From assembly GCA_025331435.1 (NCBI GenBank), contig JAIWNI010000126.1, positions 1-64,000 on the forward strand: DNA of 64,000 nucleotides, read 5' to 3'. Position numbers and translations under genes: made by a program. Under the pieces are notes generated by a model that was given only the letters and a program-made list of their open reading frames with translations, made no database searches and had not been told where the DNA came from. Origin of the DNA: Choanephora cucurbitarum (lineage: Eukaryota > Mucoromycota > Mucoromycetes > Mucorales > Choanephoraceae). This document shows positions 1-11,247 of the stretch, one piece after another. The stretch's first letter is position 1, and every line of letters starts with the position of its first letter.

Positions 1-42
1 ATCTTGGAGGAGCTCACACAGTAAGTCAAGAAGACAAAAGCG

Positions 43-44
43 AG

Positions 45-97
<53 letters not shown>
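43..97 (+). repeat. (GA)n microsatellite
   Basis: A run of GA dinucleotides, mirrored as (CT)n at about 9434-9482 in the other inverted arm, where it is interrupted by C-G steps. Confidence 0.9.
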
Positions 98-101
<4 letters not shown>

Positions 102-370
102 AAAGACAAGGAAAGGGATAGAAATGCGAGAGATAGATCCAAAAAAGACATAATAAAAGGAAACAAAGAATTTATGCATTTTTGCAACAAAACAAAGCCA
201 AGGAGGAAAAAAAAAGAAAGGAGAGACCCAAGAGAGTTATGGTCATAACAGAGGCTATGGTTGAATAAGCAGGTGAAATGCCAAAGACTGAATGCTTACG
301 TTTCTGTCAAGATGACTGCAGCTTATGCTGACAGAGATCATTCCGACAGCTACAGTAGTCGCTCGATCTG

Positions 371-441
371 AGGGTGTTTGATCTAAGGGTGTTTGATCTA
401 AGGGTGTTTGATCTAAGGGTGTTTGATCTAAGGGTGTTTGA
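371..441 (+). repeat. 15-bp minisatellite, 5 copies
   Basis: Unit gggtgtttgatctaa is repeated five times. The mirror array in the right arm (about 9130-9172) has only three copies, so the two arms have diverged by repeat slippage. Confidence 0.9.
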
Positions 442-1304
442 TTTAAGAGTATGCTCAATATAAGAGTGGACATTTCTTGACAATGAGACAATGGAGCACC
501 AAGTGAATGGAAGATGATCTTTTTCCCTCCTTTTGTTCGAAGCGACCGATAATATCCGACGTATGTTGGATTAGCATGCATTGGTATGGCTTGGCTTTTG
601 ACTTGATTTTGAGTGAAGGCTTGATAATCCCAGACACATACCAGACATGGCAAGAGCAGTAACGGATCGAATTCGGATTCGGATTCGAACAACAGAACAA
701 AAGGAGACAATAAATAAAAGCTTTGGTTTTTGACGCTAGCCAAATTCCTCTTGAATTTTCGAAAGGCTCTTCTTCTCTTCTTCTCTTCTTCTCTTCTTGA
801 CAATCAGAAAAGTCTGGCCTCAACGTGATGCAGTACACAGACGACGCACTATTATCGAGAGAACATGTGAAGCTTCAAGAACAGCAACTACTCGTATTGT
901 TTTTGTTCGGCTGCATATCGTGGTTATAAGTATCTTCAACATGATTCTATAGAGAAGAAAAGAAAAAGAAGAAGAAAAACAAAGATAACACGGACCAGTT
1001 CAAATCGATCGTGAGGTATGGATGTAAACAAAAGAAAAAGAAAACGAAAAGTTAAAGAAAAGAAAAGAAAAGACAGCTGTCAAGAGTTAGTTAGCTCTAT
1101 GAATACGGCAAGAACGAAAGGCTTGAGTTGTACGAAGAATATGTGCTTTTCTGTTTGATTGATCCATATCAATAAACATAGCCTCTCCAGAACACAAAAG
1201 ACCTTTATGGTGCGCATTTTGATCCGTGGAAAGAGGCATACGCATAGGATACCTAAGTATCCACTATTTTAGATTCATACAACAACGTCAATTTCGCCAC
1301 CTCC

Positions 1305-1420
1305 ATCTCCACTACCTCTATCTCCACTACCTCTATCTCCACTACCTCTATCTCCACTACCTCTATCTCCACTACCTCTATCTCCACTACCTCTATCTCC
1401 ACTACCTCTATCTCCTCCAC
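1305..1420 (+). repeat. 15-bp minisatellite (ctacctctatctcca)n
   Basis: About seven to eight tandem copies of a 15-bp unit, followed by degenerate 6-bp ctccac units to about 1468. The mirror array is at about 8130-8272. The LHYLY- and GSGDR-type ORFs here are simple readings of the repeat. Confidence 0.9.
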
Positions 1421-2095
1421 CTCCACCTCCACCTCTACCTCCACCTCCACCTCCATCTCCATCTCCACCTTTTCTTCTTTGCTCAAAGAATGTGGCGACA
1501 GGATCCATCTGTCTTTTCCTTTTCTTCTTTCACAAGCACTTTGATCACTGTTACTACTGTCATCCCACTCGACGTCTCAGACATCTTTGATCTTTTCCTA
1601 AGCAGACCTACTCTCGCCTGCTGTTCCAAATCACAAGTAACCAGTTTCATCCTCACTTCATACACTTGTCCATATCTAAATAGCAAAACTAGCCATCTCC
1701 AACCTGTTTATTTTTCACTTTGTCTTTTTTTTTTTTTTTTTTTTAGTATAACCAAAGCCATTTGTTCCTCACTTTGCGTTTTTTGGGCCTTTTCTATCTT
1801 CTCATTCAACTTTCTTTCTTGTGTATCTATGTATGTGCTTGCTTTGTCTCCTTGTCTTTGTCTCATTTTTTTTTAAATCCTTCCATCTTCTTCTTCTTCT
1901 TCTCTCTCCCTTCAACTTGATCCAATTTGATTTTGGGCGAAACGAAGCTGTTTATCGCTCGTGATGCTGTTACTGGGCTGTCACTGGTGCTATTACTGGT
2001 GCTATTGCCTCTGTGTATCAGATATTGAATACATGAACCATCCATCCAACTAATCAATCGTTCAGCAGATCTCCTTCTCAGAGCACATCATGCTA

Positions 2096-2154
2096 TTTCG
2101 TTTCGTTTCGTTTCGTTTCGTTTCGTTTCGTTTCGTTTCGTTTCGTTTCGTTTC
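2096..2154 (+). repeat. (TTTCG)n microsatellite, 11 copies
   Basis: Eleven full pentamers. The mirror array at 7344-7477 holds about 25 units, more than double, while flanking sequence is unchanged. This shows large length change after the inverted duplication. Confidence 0.95.
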
Positions 2155-2242
2155 TCCATGACAAAGGAAGCAATGTTTTGCACTACATTCTGTAAAAGCA
2201 AAAGAAGCTGACGCAAATTGTTCATTGCTCGTCTCCTATTAC

Positions 2243-2312
2243 TTCCATTTTCATTTTCATTTTCATTTCCACCTTCATTTCCACCTTCATTTTCATTTTC
2301 ATTTTCATTGTT
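2243..2312 (+). repeat. Hexamer array (ttttca / ttccac)
   Basis: Tandem 6-bp units with internal variants. The mirror array at about 7187-7252 shows a different order of variant units, again from slippage. Confidence 0.85.
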
Positions 2313-2464
2313 ATAAATATAGCATCCATAAATATAAGCGCATATATATACATATATATGTAAAACTAAAGAAAAGTGCACGAAAAGCTAGAGAGGCAGT
2401 CATACACGATTCAGGTCCATATATAGGTGTGTGAATATACATAAGCGCAAATATAGATAGACGC

Positions 2465-2480
<16 letters not shown>

Positions 2481-2509
<29 letters not shown>
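2481..2509 (+). repeat. (GT)n at inner edge of left arm
   Basis: A short (GT)n run that ends the left inverted arm and immediately precedes the copy of the direct repeat that starts near 2522. The same motif borders the right arm, as (AC)n at 6992-7018, and the second direct copy (18384-18618). Confidence 0.9.
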
Positions 2510-2511
<2 letters not shown>

Positions 2512-3376
2512 GTGTGAGTGAGTGTGTGTGCATATGAGAACTAGCTATATCGATGCTTAGTCTGACGATGAGTGTGCTTGATTAGCATCATGACAATGAA
2601 CGGTGTCAATTGATTTCTTTTTCAGCCCAATGGGTCGATCTGCTATAGCCTTTGGTTTTTCTTTTCTGTGTCATGGCGGATACATTGCACGATGCTCGAG
2701 TGAATAAGAGGACAGCTACTGACAGTGTGTTTGGATCATTCTGATAAACTCTTGTACCTTGGATAGTCTATAGAAGGCAAATATTGCCTACCTCCAAGAC
2801 GGTCCAAGAATACTATGACGACGACGACGATGATAAAAGAAGACTACTCAGTGATACCAGATGTATGAGCAAAATCGACAAACAAACTGTTTCTCTCTCA
2901 AACATCAAAAGCTATCCAAATCACTTCGTATACTCGTTCCGCACTGGACAACCTTACCTCCTTTGCCATTTTTGGGCGTCTTCTATTCTCCATTTCGCAG
3001 CCAATCCTGAGGGATCGCTGTGAACCAATTTCTTTTTCTCTTTTTCTCTTTTTTGTCTTTTTTTTTATTTTGTCATGTTTCAGATGCTTACTATTGCTCA
3101 CAGGAAAGGAAAGGAAAGGAAAGGAAACAAAGATGCAATTTAGTTGCCTACAATATCGAATGGCACTAATTACACAGTGCTTGTACAAGTCATGCCACTA
3201 GTGATTAGAACCAAAGGACAGAAAGCAGAATACGGCACTAAGATAGACAGAGTAGAACGAAAGGCAAAACCAAAATTAAAATAGATTGGCGGACACTTTG
3301 TACTATTGTTACCCCAATCTTTTTCTTTGTGTTGAAAATTAGAAACAACGAATAACAAACAAAATTCTCTTTATAT

Positions 3377-3430
3377 TGACATATTGACATATTGACATAT
3401 TGACATATTGACATATTGACATATCCACAT
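3377..3430 (+). repeat. 10-bp minisatellite (catattgaca)n
   Basis: About six tandem decamers in the direct duplication, grading into catatccaca/catatcgaca variants. The same copy number is seen in copy 2 at about 19465-19518. Confidence 0.9.
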
Positions 3431-3498
3431 ATCGACATATCCACATATCGACATAATCACACATGAACATATAAGCTAGTGGCATCTAGGTTACAGAA

Positions 3499-4307
3499 GA
3501 AAAGATCATTGACTTTTTGAAAGCAATGGTTATAAGAGAGCAAACTGATGGGAAGCCATATCAACACATCAAATCAGCTGTCGATCTTTATGCTGTTCAA
3601 CAAATCAATTTCGATATGTCTTGTTAAACTCAAAAATCCTCATGGATTTCTTCTCAAGACTTGCTTGCGTGTACCAAGACAACAGGAGGTAGATCGAATG
3701 AGAAGCTCATACCAAGACTGTGAGGTTGGAAGTTTACAAGATAGACACGATCCAGCCAAATTGATCCGCGTCTCCGTGTGTTGTTTTACCAGTGCAATTG
3801 AAAGCATGACAGGAGATTGACCAGTGTTCTTGATGCAACACATGATGCTTTTGCGTAGACAAAGTGCCAGAGCAATGGACTAGACCAAGTGCAAGCAAGT
3901 TGGTCTGAGAGACAAAGGCTGTTCTGAATGTTGAACTCTTGTTCTTCTAATGAACAAAGGAAAAGAAAAAAAAAAGAATCATACTGGTAGACCAGGATAT
4001 GCTGCAACTATTCATCGCACAGATGACAAGGTCTGTGCTTTCAGTGATCTTGCCTTTTGTTTCTTCTACCCATCTACAGATCATGAACAAGGGCTTTCCT
4101 GACCTGTCGAGAAACGAACTCGGGTCTGACATCACGGTACTCAAGAGAAAGAAAGGTACTACAAACGAGATTGACCATCCAACTCAGTACAAAACAATCT
4201 GCATAGCCTTCGATGTCTGTGTTGTTAACAGCCAAAAGAAGATAAGATGGAATAGCAAGAATATGAGATATGATTATTCTGACAAGCCTGCCTTGACAAT
4301 TCATTGA
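3499..4307 (+). pseudogene. Crypton/Ndc10-like tyrosine recombinase relic, copy 1
   Basis: Stitched readings in three frames recall the fungal Crypton (CBF3/Ndc10-fold) recombinase layout. About 3499-3625 gives a helical N-terminal segment with IIDFLKAMV and HIKSAVDLYAVQQ. From 3660 to about 4080 another frame gives EVDRMRSSYQD, GSLQD, LIRVSVCCFTS, then MLLRRQSAR, LVLLMNKGK and VCAFSDLAFCFF. This last part matches the order of the RG(E/Q)SAR...GKTNQ...RH...CPVGALAFYLF blocks of the family. At 4080-4250 a third frame gives GFPDLSRNELGSDI and EIDHPTQYKTI. Several stops and at least two frame changes make it non-functional. The C-terminal catalytic Tyr region is not recognisable. Family assignment is from memory of conserved blocks. 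Confidence 0.6.
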
Positions 4308-5639
4308 CAGTTCACTCGAGGCCATCTATGGCTTTCCCTGCAGCTGGTGAACAATTCTGGGGCTCAAGAGCATCAGCGACTCTTTCCGAAGATTCACAGG
4401 CGAGGGCCTTTCCACTGGTGGATCGAATTTTGTCAAGTTTTGGCAAGAGTTGAATCCGGGCATGCAGGAGGATCCCTAGAGATCTCTTTTTCCAGCTGTC
4501 TTAAGATCGTCTGTAGCCAAGGCTTTCTTTTGCTGTCGAGAGGAAAAAAAAACAAGGGCATTACTCTTGCCAGATCCAGTTACCCTAAAGATTGATTACC
4601 CAACTCATCCTCTCTCCCTAGATCTTTTGTTCAACAATCCTCTCTTTCTGCAGTTTGAGACTCTGATCCGAAGCTACTTTACTCACATAATAAGATAGGT
4701 ACTGTGACAAAAGGTAAGATGCCTATGCCATAGAAATTTCTTTTTCTTTTTCTTTTACTAGTAAAAAAAAAAAGTCTGACAACAATAGAAACACTGTGAC
4801 AAGAAATTTCGTTATGCAGTGCTAAATTATGGTGACAAAATAATTGATTATGACCCAAGATTCTGATACACATATAAAAGTAAAAATAAAGAAACAACTC
4901 TTGCTTGCTTTTTTTTTTCCTTTTTTTTTTGGGATCAGCTGGAAAGAGAGATGGAAGAAAAAAAAAAAAGGGGGAAAATATAAATGGCGGTGGTAAAGAA
5001 GAAATAAATTAATAAATTAAGCGCATTGATGGGCAATTATCCTATTTTCGGATTCACAACAAGACACAAAAGGCAAGTGAAATGATCTTCAAGCCTTAAA
5101 GACCTAAGAATAGAAAAAAAGAAAAAAGAAAAAATAGAACTCAGATTCATTTCCTTTTTCTTTTTCGGAATTACGTAGCACAAACTCCGGCCAATTACGT
5201 CGACAGGAAATTTTCACCCGCCCACGCTGCGGTTACACCAGGGTGTATTTGGGTCTTATCCCACCCCCCCACTTTCTTCCTTTTTCTTTTTTTCCTTTTC
5301 TTTGCACAAATGCTCAAAACTGTCGAAAGAATAGCTAACTCTCAGCCGGTTTGAAAGCAACTAAAAAAATAGAAGCGTAGCTAACTTCTGAAATGAAAAA
5401 AAAAGACTGCTCATCTAGTTCGAGATTGTCTCGGTGACGATCAAGACGCTTGTTCTATTTGGGCGGTCAAGAGCAAGCAAGCAACTGTTAGAGGTATGGC
5501 ACACTTCTATCAGCTGTAAGGTCTTAACCACTGGTCGTTTCTGCCTAAACTATTGGTTGTGTTTGACTGTACTGCTTGCGGCTACTTGATGTGTGGCGAA
5601 CGTCTGGTAGTTGTAGGTCATGGTCATCGGTTGGTCGTG

Positions 5640-5756
5640 ATTCTGAGGGAACATCTGAAAGCGTGGCAAACTTTTAGAAGCTATATGGTCTTGACTATCG
5701 GTTAGTCTTGATTCAGAGGGAACGTCTGAAAGCGTGGCGAACTTTTAGAAGCTACT
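5640..5756 (+). repeat. Tandem ~60-bp module, two copies
   Basis: The phrase gagggaac(a/g)tctgaaagcgtggc(a/g)aacttttagaagcta occurs twice in tandem, with a ggtcttgactatcggttagt linker. A degenerate third version lies upstream (about 5590-5640). Confidence 0.85.
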
Positions 5757-6348
5757 AGCTACTATTGAAGTAAGAGAACAGGACGTGTGCATACGTATCT
5801 CTGTATCAAGTGTATGCATGTGTGTGTGTGCGCATGTGTGCGTTTGTGTAAGGGGATTGTTTGGATATGGCCTCTATTTTTCTTTGGTAGTCTTTTTTTT
5901 TTATTTTTTTTTTTGGTGAACTGTTTTATCCCCCCTCATTTTCGCATCATTTACTTCTGTACTTGTATGGAGCTGTTTATGGTCGAAGGAGGGTATTTAC
6001 TCTTCTATCATATCATCTATCAGTTATAGGAGTTTTTTTGGGCTCTTTTTTTACCTACTCTACTCTGCTTTTGTTCTTTTAGGGCATCTGAAGAGAGAGA
6101 AGAAAAAAAAAAAAGGTCAAGTCGTTGTCACTGATTAGGTCAATCTTGTCTTAGGATGTGTTTAATGGCGAAATAGGATTTGAATGCTTGTATTGGCTGT
6201 GCTACTTTGCAAGTAAGAAAGGAAGGTTTTGTATATGTATGTATGTGTTTTTTTGCGCGTATGTATGTATATTATTACTAACTGAAGATGACAGAGTAGG
6301 TTACCGACTGCTACCATCTGTCCAGTCTAGGCACTAAACACTTTCGGT

Positions 6349-6990
6349 TGGGAGTTATGTCTGTCCAAGGCATCGCGAGCATTTGTATTGACCGTGCAAC
6401 TTTGCAAGTGCTTTTTTTTTTCTCTGGACACCAACAGGGATGGGGTAGAAAGCTGATCGCTACTTCCGTCTTGTCCGCGCACAACAACCCAGAATTAGAA
6501 GTTATGTCTGTCCAAGGCATCGCTAGCATTCACACATGGAAATGGGTACTGCACCTTGCTTCAGTTGTTTGCGACATACAAAAAAAAACAAAAAGTATAG
6601 AACTGATATAGATTCAGCAATACCCTCTGTCGGTAAGTAGTCTTTTCGTAAGATGAACATCGTGAGCTGTTGTGTTGTGTACTACGCTCTCTTCATTTTC
6701 TTTTTCTCTGGATTATGTTGAAAGCGGTGTCCCAGTTCTTCCTGAAAAACTAGGCTTCGTAAGCTTTTTGAGCTTATGATGGGGGTCTCTTCTTCGGAAA
6801 GGACGCGTCCTTGATTGGGTTGTTATCTGGTTGATTCTTCCTGTGGGTAATATGCTGTTTTTTTTTATTCTGTTTATTTCTCTTTTCTGACACTGGACAC
6901 CAAAAGAGATGGAGTGGAAAGCTGATCGCCGCTTCCGTCTTGTCCGCCAACTTTGTAGGATTAGAAGTTATGTCTGTCCAAGGCATCGCG
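6349..6990 (+). repeat. Dispersed ~100-bp module, three partial copies
   Basis: A block running from ggacaccaa through gaaagctgatcgc and ttccgtcttgtccgc to agttatgtctgtccaagg and catcgc is present at about 6426-6525 and again at 6893-6990. The terminal part alone also occurs at about 6350-6375. The last copy ends directly on the (AC)n at the inner edge of the right inverted arm. Function unknown. Confidence 0.85.
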
Positions 6991-6991
6991 A

Positions 6992-7033
<42 letters not shown>

Positions 7034-9441
7034 GCGTCTATCTATATTTGCGCTTATGTATATTCACACACCTATATATGGACCTGAATCGTGTATGACT
7101 GCCTCTCTAGCTTTTCGTGCACTTTTCTTTAGTTTTACATATATATGTATATATATGCGCTTATATTTATGGATGCTATATTTATAACAATGAAAATGAA
7201 GGTGGAAATGAAGGTGGAAATGAAAATGAAAATGAAAATGAAAATGAAAATGGAAGTAATAGGAGACGAGCAATGAACAATTTGCGTCAGCTTCTTTTGC
7301 TTTTACAGAATGTAGTGCAAAACATTGCTTCCTTTGTCATGGAGAAACGAAAAGAAACGAAACGAAACGAAACGAAACGAAACGAAACGAAACGAAACGA
7401 AACGAAACGAAACGAAACGAAACGAAACGAAACGAAACGAAACGAAACGAAACGAAACGAAACGAAACGAAACGAAATAGCATGATGTGCTCTGAGAAGG
7501 AGATCTGCTGAACGATTGATTAGTTGGATGGATGGTTCATGTATTCAATATCTGATACACAGAGGCAATAGCACCAGTAATAGCACCAGTAATAGCACCA
7601 GTAACAGCCCAGTAACAGCATCACGAGCGATAAACAGCTTCGTTTCGCCCAAAATCAAATTGGATCAAGTTGAAGGGAGAGAGAAGAAGAAGAAGAAGAT
7701 GGAAGGATTTAAAAAAAAATGAGACAAAGACAAGGAGACAAAGCAAGCACATACATAGATACACAAGAAAGAAAGTTGAATGAGAAGATAGAAAAGGCCC
7801 AAAAAACGCAAAGTGAGGAACAAATGGCTTTGGTTATACTAAAAAAAAAAAAAAAAAAAGACAAAGTGAAAAATAAACAGGTTGGAGATGGCTAGTTTTG
7901 CTATTTAGATATGGACAAGTGTATGAAGTGAGGATGAAACTGGTTACTTGTGATTTGGAACAGCAGGCGAGAGTAGGTCTGCTTAGGAAAAGATCAAAGA
8001 TGTCTGAGACGTCGAGTGGGATGACAGTAGTAACAGTGATCAAAGTGCTTGTGAAAGAAGAAAAGGAAAAGACAGATGGATCCTGTCGCCACATTCTTTG
8101 AGCAAAGAAGAAAAGGTGGAGATGGAGATGGAGGTAGAGGTGGAGGTGGAGGTGGAGGAGATAGAGGTAGTGGAGATAGAGGTAGTGGAGATAGAGGTAG
8201 TGGAGATAGAGGTAGTGGAGATAGAGGTAGTGGAGATAGAGGTAGTGGAGATAGAGGTAGTGGAGATGGAGGTGGCGAAATTGACGTTGTTGTATGAATC
8301 TAAAATAGTGGATACTTAGGTATCCTATGCGTATGCCTCTTTCCACGGATCAAAATGCGCACCATAAAGGTCTTTTGTGTTCTGGAGAGGCTATGTTTAT
8401 TGATATGGATCAATCAAACAGAAAAGCACATATTCTTCGTACAACTCAAGCCTTTCGTTCTTGCCGTATTCATAGAGCTAACTAACTCTTGACAGCTGTC
8501 TTTTCTTTTCTTTTCTTTAACTTTTCGTTTTCTTTTTCTTTTGTTTACATCCATACCTCACGATCGATTTGAACTGGTCCGTGTTATCTTTGTTTTTCTT
8601 CTTCTTTTTCTTTTCTTCTCTATAGAATCATGTTGAAGATACTTATAACCACGATATGCAGCCGAACAAAAACAATACGAGTAGTTGCTGTTCTTGAAGC
8701 TTCACATGTTCTCTCGATAATAGTGCGTCGTCTGTGTACTGCATCACGTTGAGGCCAGACTTTTCTGATTGTCAAGAAGAGAAGAAGAGAAGAAGAGAAG
8801 AAGAGCCTTTCGAAAATTCAAGAGGAATTTGGCTAGCGTCAAAAACCAAAGCTTTTATTTATTGTCTCCTTTTGTTCTGTTGTTCGAATCCGAATCCGAA
8901 TTCGATCCGTTACTGCTCTTGCCATGTCTGGTATGTGTCTGGGATTATCAAGCCTTCACTCAAAATCAAGTCAAAAGCCAAGCCATACCAATGCATGCTA
9001 ATCCAACATACGTCGGATATTATCGGTCGCTTCGAACAAAAGGAGGGAAAAAGATCATCTTCCATTCACTTGGTGCTCCATTGTCTCATTGTCAAGAAAT
9101 GTCCACTCTTATATTGAGCATACTCTTAAATCAAACACCCTTAGATCAAACACCCTTAGATCAAACACCCTCAGATCGAGCGACTACTGTAGCTGTCGGA
9201 ATGATCTCTGTCAGCATAAGCTGCAGTCATCTTGACAGAAACGTAAGCATTCAGTCTTTGGCATTTCACCTGCTTATTCAACCATAGCCTCTGTTATGAC
9301 CATAACTCTCTTGGGTCTCTCCTTTCTTTTTTTTTTCCTCCTTGGCTTTGTTTTGTTGCAAAAATGCATAAATTCTTTGTTTCCTTTTATTATGTCTTTT
9401 TTGGATCTATCTCTCGCATTTCTATCCCTTTCCTTGTCTTT

Positions 9442-9478
<37 letters not shown>

Positions 9479-9528
9479 CTCGCTCTCGCTTTTGTCTTCT
9501 TGACTTACTGTGTGAGCTCCTCCAAGAT
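6992..9528 (-). repeat. Right arm of ~2.5-kb inverted repeat
   Basis: Reverse complement of 1-2510. It starts at an (AC)n tract (6992-7018) followed by (AT)n and ends at 9528, where it pairs with window base 1. Tandem-repeat arrays inside are longer or shorter than in the left arm. No gene is called; the ORFs reproduce those of the left arm in mirror image. Confidence 0.95.
7344..7477 (+). repeat. (GAAAC)n microsatellite, ~25 copies
   Basis: Mirror of the (TTTCG)11 tract at 2096-2154 but about twice as long, with one interrupted unit near its start. Confidence 0.95.
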
Positions 9529-10174
9529 GATCTGATGCAAGTCTACTTCTCCAATCATCACTAATCCATTTTGTATAGCATCTTCAGGTAAATGATATCC
9601 TCATGCCACGCCTACAACTGATCCACAATCTTTTTTCTTCCTTTTTTTTGGATGCAAATACAAATACATCTTCAACAGCTGTGTTTTCTCCAGCTATCAG
9701 CATACCAGTCCAATCAAGTCTACTTTAGTCCATTTGTTTGCAGCTCCTCTCTAGCTCCATCTCTCATTTTGCTTCTCTGTCTATCTTCTGTGTCTCTTCT
9801 CTTGTCTCATTGTCTACCCTCTGTCTGTACTTTACTGGCTTTTCTTCTACAGATAGTCAACCACCAGCCTCTATCGCTGACAATCACTGACAATCGCTAA
9901 CAATCGTTGACAATCCAAACTTCAACACTCAGCATCCAATCTGGCATTGCATCTTATCCCTCTCGTCGGATCCCTTGTATCTACAGCACTTTGAGCGTAT
10001 TCTCGTATTCAACTATTCGCGCATATCCGTGCATCATATTCTTTCCTTCTTGTTTTCTTTTTCTCCCAACTCCAACCGGCACACAGGCTTTGTTTCTCTT
10101 CATTCCATCCATATTTTTGCCGTAAGCCATCTGACAGTGTTGAGCTGAATTGCTACCTAGTGTCTATCGTTTCC

Positions 10175-10242
10175 ATCTTCGTCTTCTTCCTTTTCTTCCT
10201 TTTCTTCCTTTTCTTCCTTTTCTTCCTTTTCTTCCTTTTCTT
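10175..10242 (+). repeat. (cttccttttcttc)-type 10-bp array
   Basis: About six copies of a ttccttttct decamer in a polypyrimidine stretch. Confidence 0.85.
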
Positions 10243-11105
10243 TGGCTAGATATACACCCTGGTCCACTAAATGCAGGTTACATCGTCCAACCAACTCTGT
10301 TCACAGCCAGCTAATCTCAAAAGTACATCCACTCTACTGACACCTTGAAAGAGTCTGTCCATTTCCTTCTTCTTACCGAGAGCCTTTTACGTCTTGTCGA
10401 AAGAGAAAAAATAAGAAGAAGAGGGAGAAGGGGGGGGATATAAACTGCAGGCAGACGAATCTCGGTTTGCGCTTTCGATACAAGAGCCAACATTACTTGT
10501 CGTTACTGTCACGACCCATGCCTGTCTTTGTGCATCACCGGAAAAGGCGTCTTGTTCAGAACCAGACTCTGCTCGAAACAGAACATAACGAACTTTGTTG
10601 CTTTTGGCTCGCTGATCAAAGAAAAAGAGAAAGCCAAGTCGGAATTCTGCCTTGCGTTCACTGTTTGTTTCAGGTTAAATTGGCGTATTTTTCTTTTCAT
10701 TTTTTTTTTTTATTTTTTGCCATCCATATCATCGCTGTTGTCGTTGTTGTCGTTGTCTTGAAAGACGGCTTTTTCATCCTTGGACTTGCATTACTGAGGG
10801 CTGCAACTCTTGTGATAACGTGAAACGAATCGGAAGGTACAGTTTGCTATAAGAAAAATAAAGAAAGAAACAAGCCTCAAAATGATCAGTCGGATCCAAG
10901 ACGAAAAGAAAAAATAAAATAAAAAGAAGGAGGGAGAAACTACAAAGTCAGCAGCTCAGATCTTTAGAGAATACTTGAATAACTAAAAGAAAAAGAAAAA
11001 AAAAAGAGGTATTATGCCTTTCGACAGAGTCTTTGGATCAGCTGCAGTCTTTGTATAGCAAGAGAAGCACAGGCCTTGCAACAAGTTTTGCATATTTATT
11101 CCAGG

Positions 11106-11247
11106 CTTTTCTTTTCTTTTCTTTTCTTTTCTTTTCTTTTCTTTTCTTTTCTTTTCTTTTCTTTTCTTTTCTTTTCTTTTCTTTTCTTTTCTTTTCTTTT
11201 CTTTTCTTTTCTTTTCTTTTCTTTTCTTTTCTTTTCTTTTCTTTTCT
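11106..11247 (+). repeat. (TTTTC)n microsatellite, ~28 copies
   Basis: An uninterrupted pentamer array of roughly 140 bp. It yields spurious KRKEK and FLFFSF ORFs on the two strands. Confidence 0.95.

Larger units (their letters stand above)
1..2510 (+). repeat. Left arm of ~2.5-kb inverted repeat
   Basis: The reverse complement of this block is found at 6992-9528, nearly base for base over non-repetitive stretches. For example the start atcttggaggagctc pairs with gagctcctccaagat ending at 9528. The arms differ mainly in copy number of internal tandem repeats. The arm contains (GA)n, 15-bp, 5-bp and 6-bp repeats and ends inward in an AT tract followed by (GT)n. The apparent ORFs are readings of these repeats and I do not call them genes. 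The outer end may continue left of the window. Confidence 0.95.
2522..5039 (+). repeat. Segmental direct duplication, copy 1 (~2.5 kb)
   Basis: From the (GT)n junction to gggcaatta this block matches 18619-21126 at a constant offset of 16088 over its first 2 kb. By eye I see two substitutions (near 2696 and 5020) plus a few poly-A/poly-T length changes, so the duplication is recent. The copies diverge abruptly after position 5039, where copy 2 meets the terminal inverted repeat of a DNA transposon. Confidence 0.95.
5040..6991. other. Spacer of the inverted repeat; no gene seen
   Basis: AT-rich sequence with poly-A and poly-T runs and two groups of short repeated modules, annotated separately. 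The only longer ORFs are low-complexity or fall in the repeated modules. I see no coding signal worth calling. Confidence 0.6.

Noticed and set aside
255..838. 182- and 127-residue overlapping ORFs in the inverted arm
   Set aside because: No motif, no splice support, and they include repeat units whose copy number varies between arms.
1226..1876. 216-residue ORF rich in LHYLY repeats and mirror GSGDR/EVVEIE ORFs
   Set aside because: Direct readings of the 15-bp minisatellite plus poly-pyrimidine DNA, and copy number differs between arms.
5580..5760. Repeated gaaagcgtggc modules considered as rDNA spacer or telomere-associated repeats
   Set aside because: No rRNA sequence and no telomeric repeat in the window; only two to three degenerate copies.
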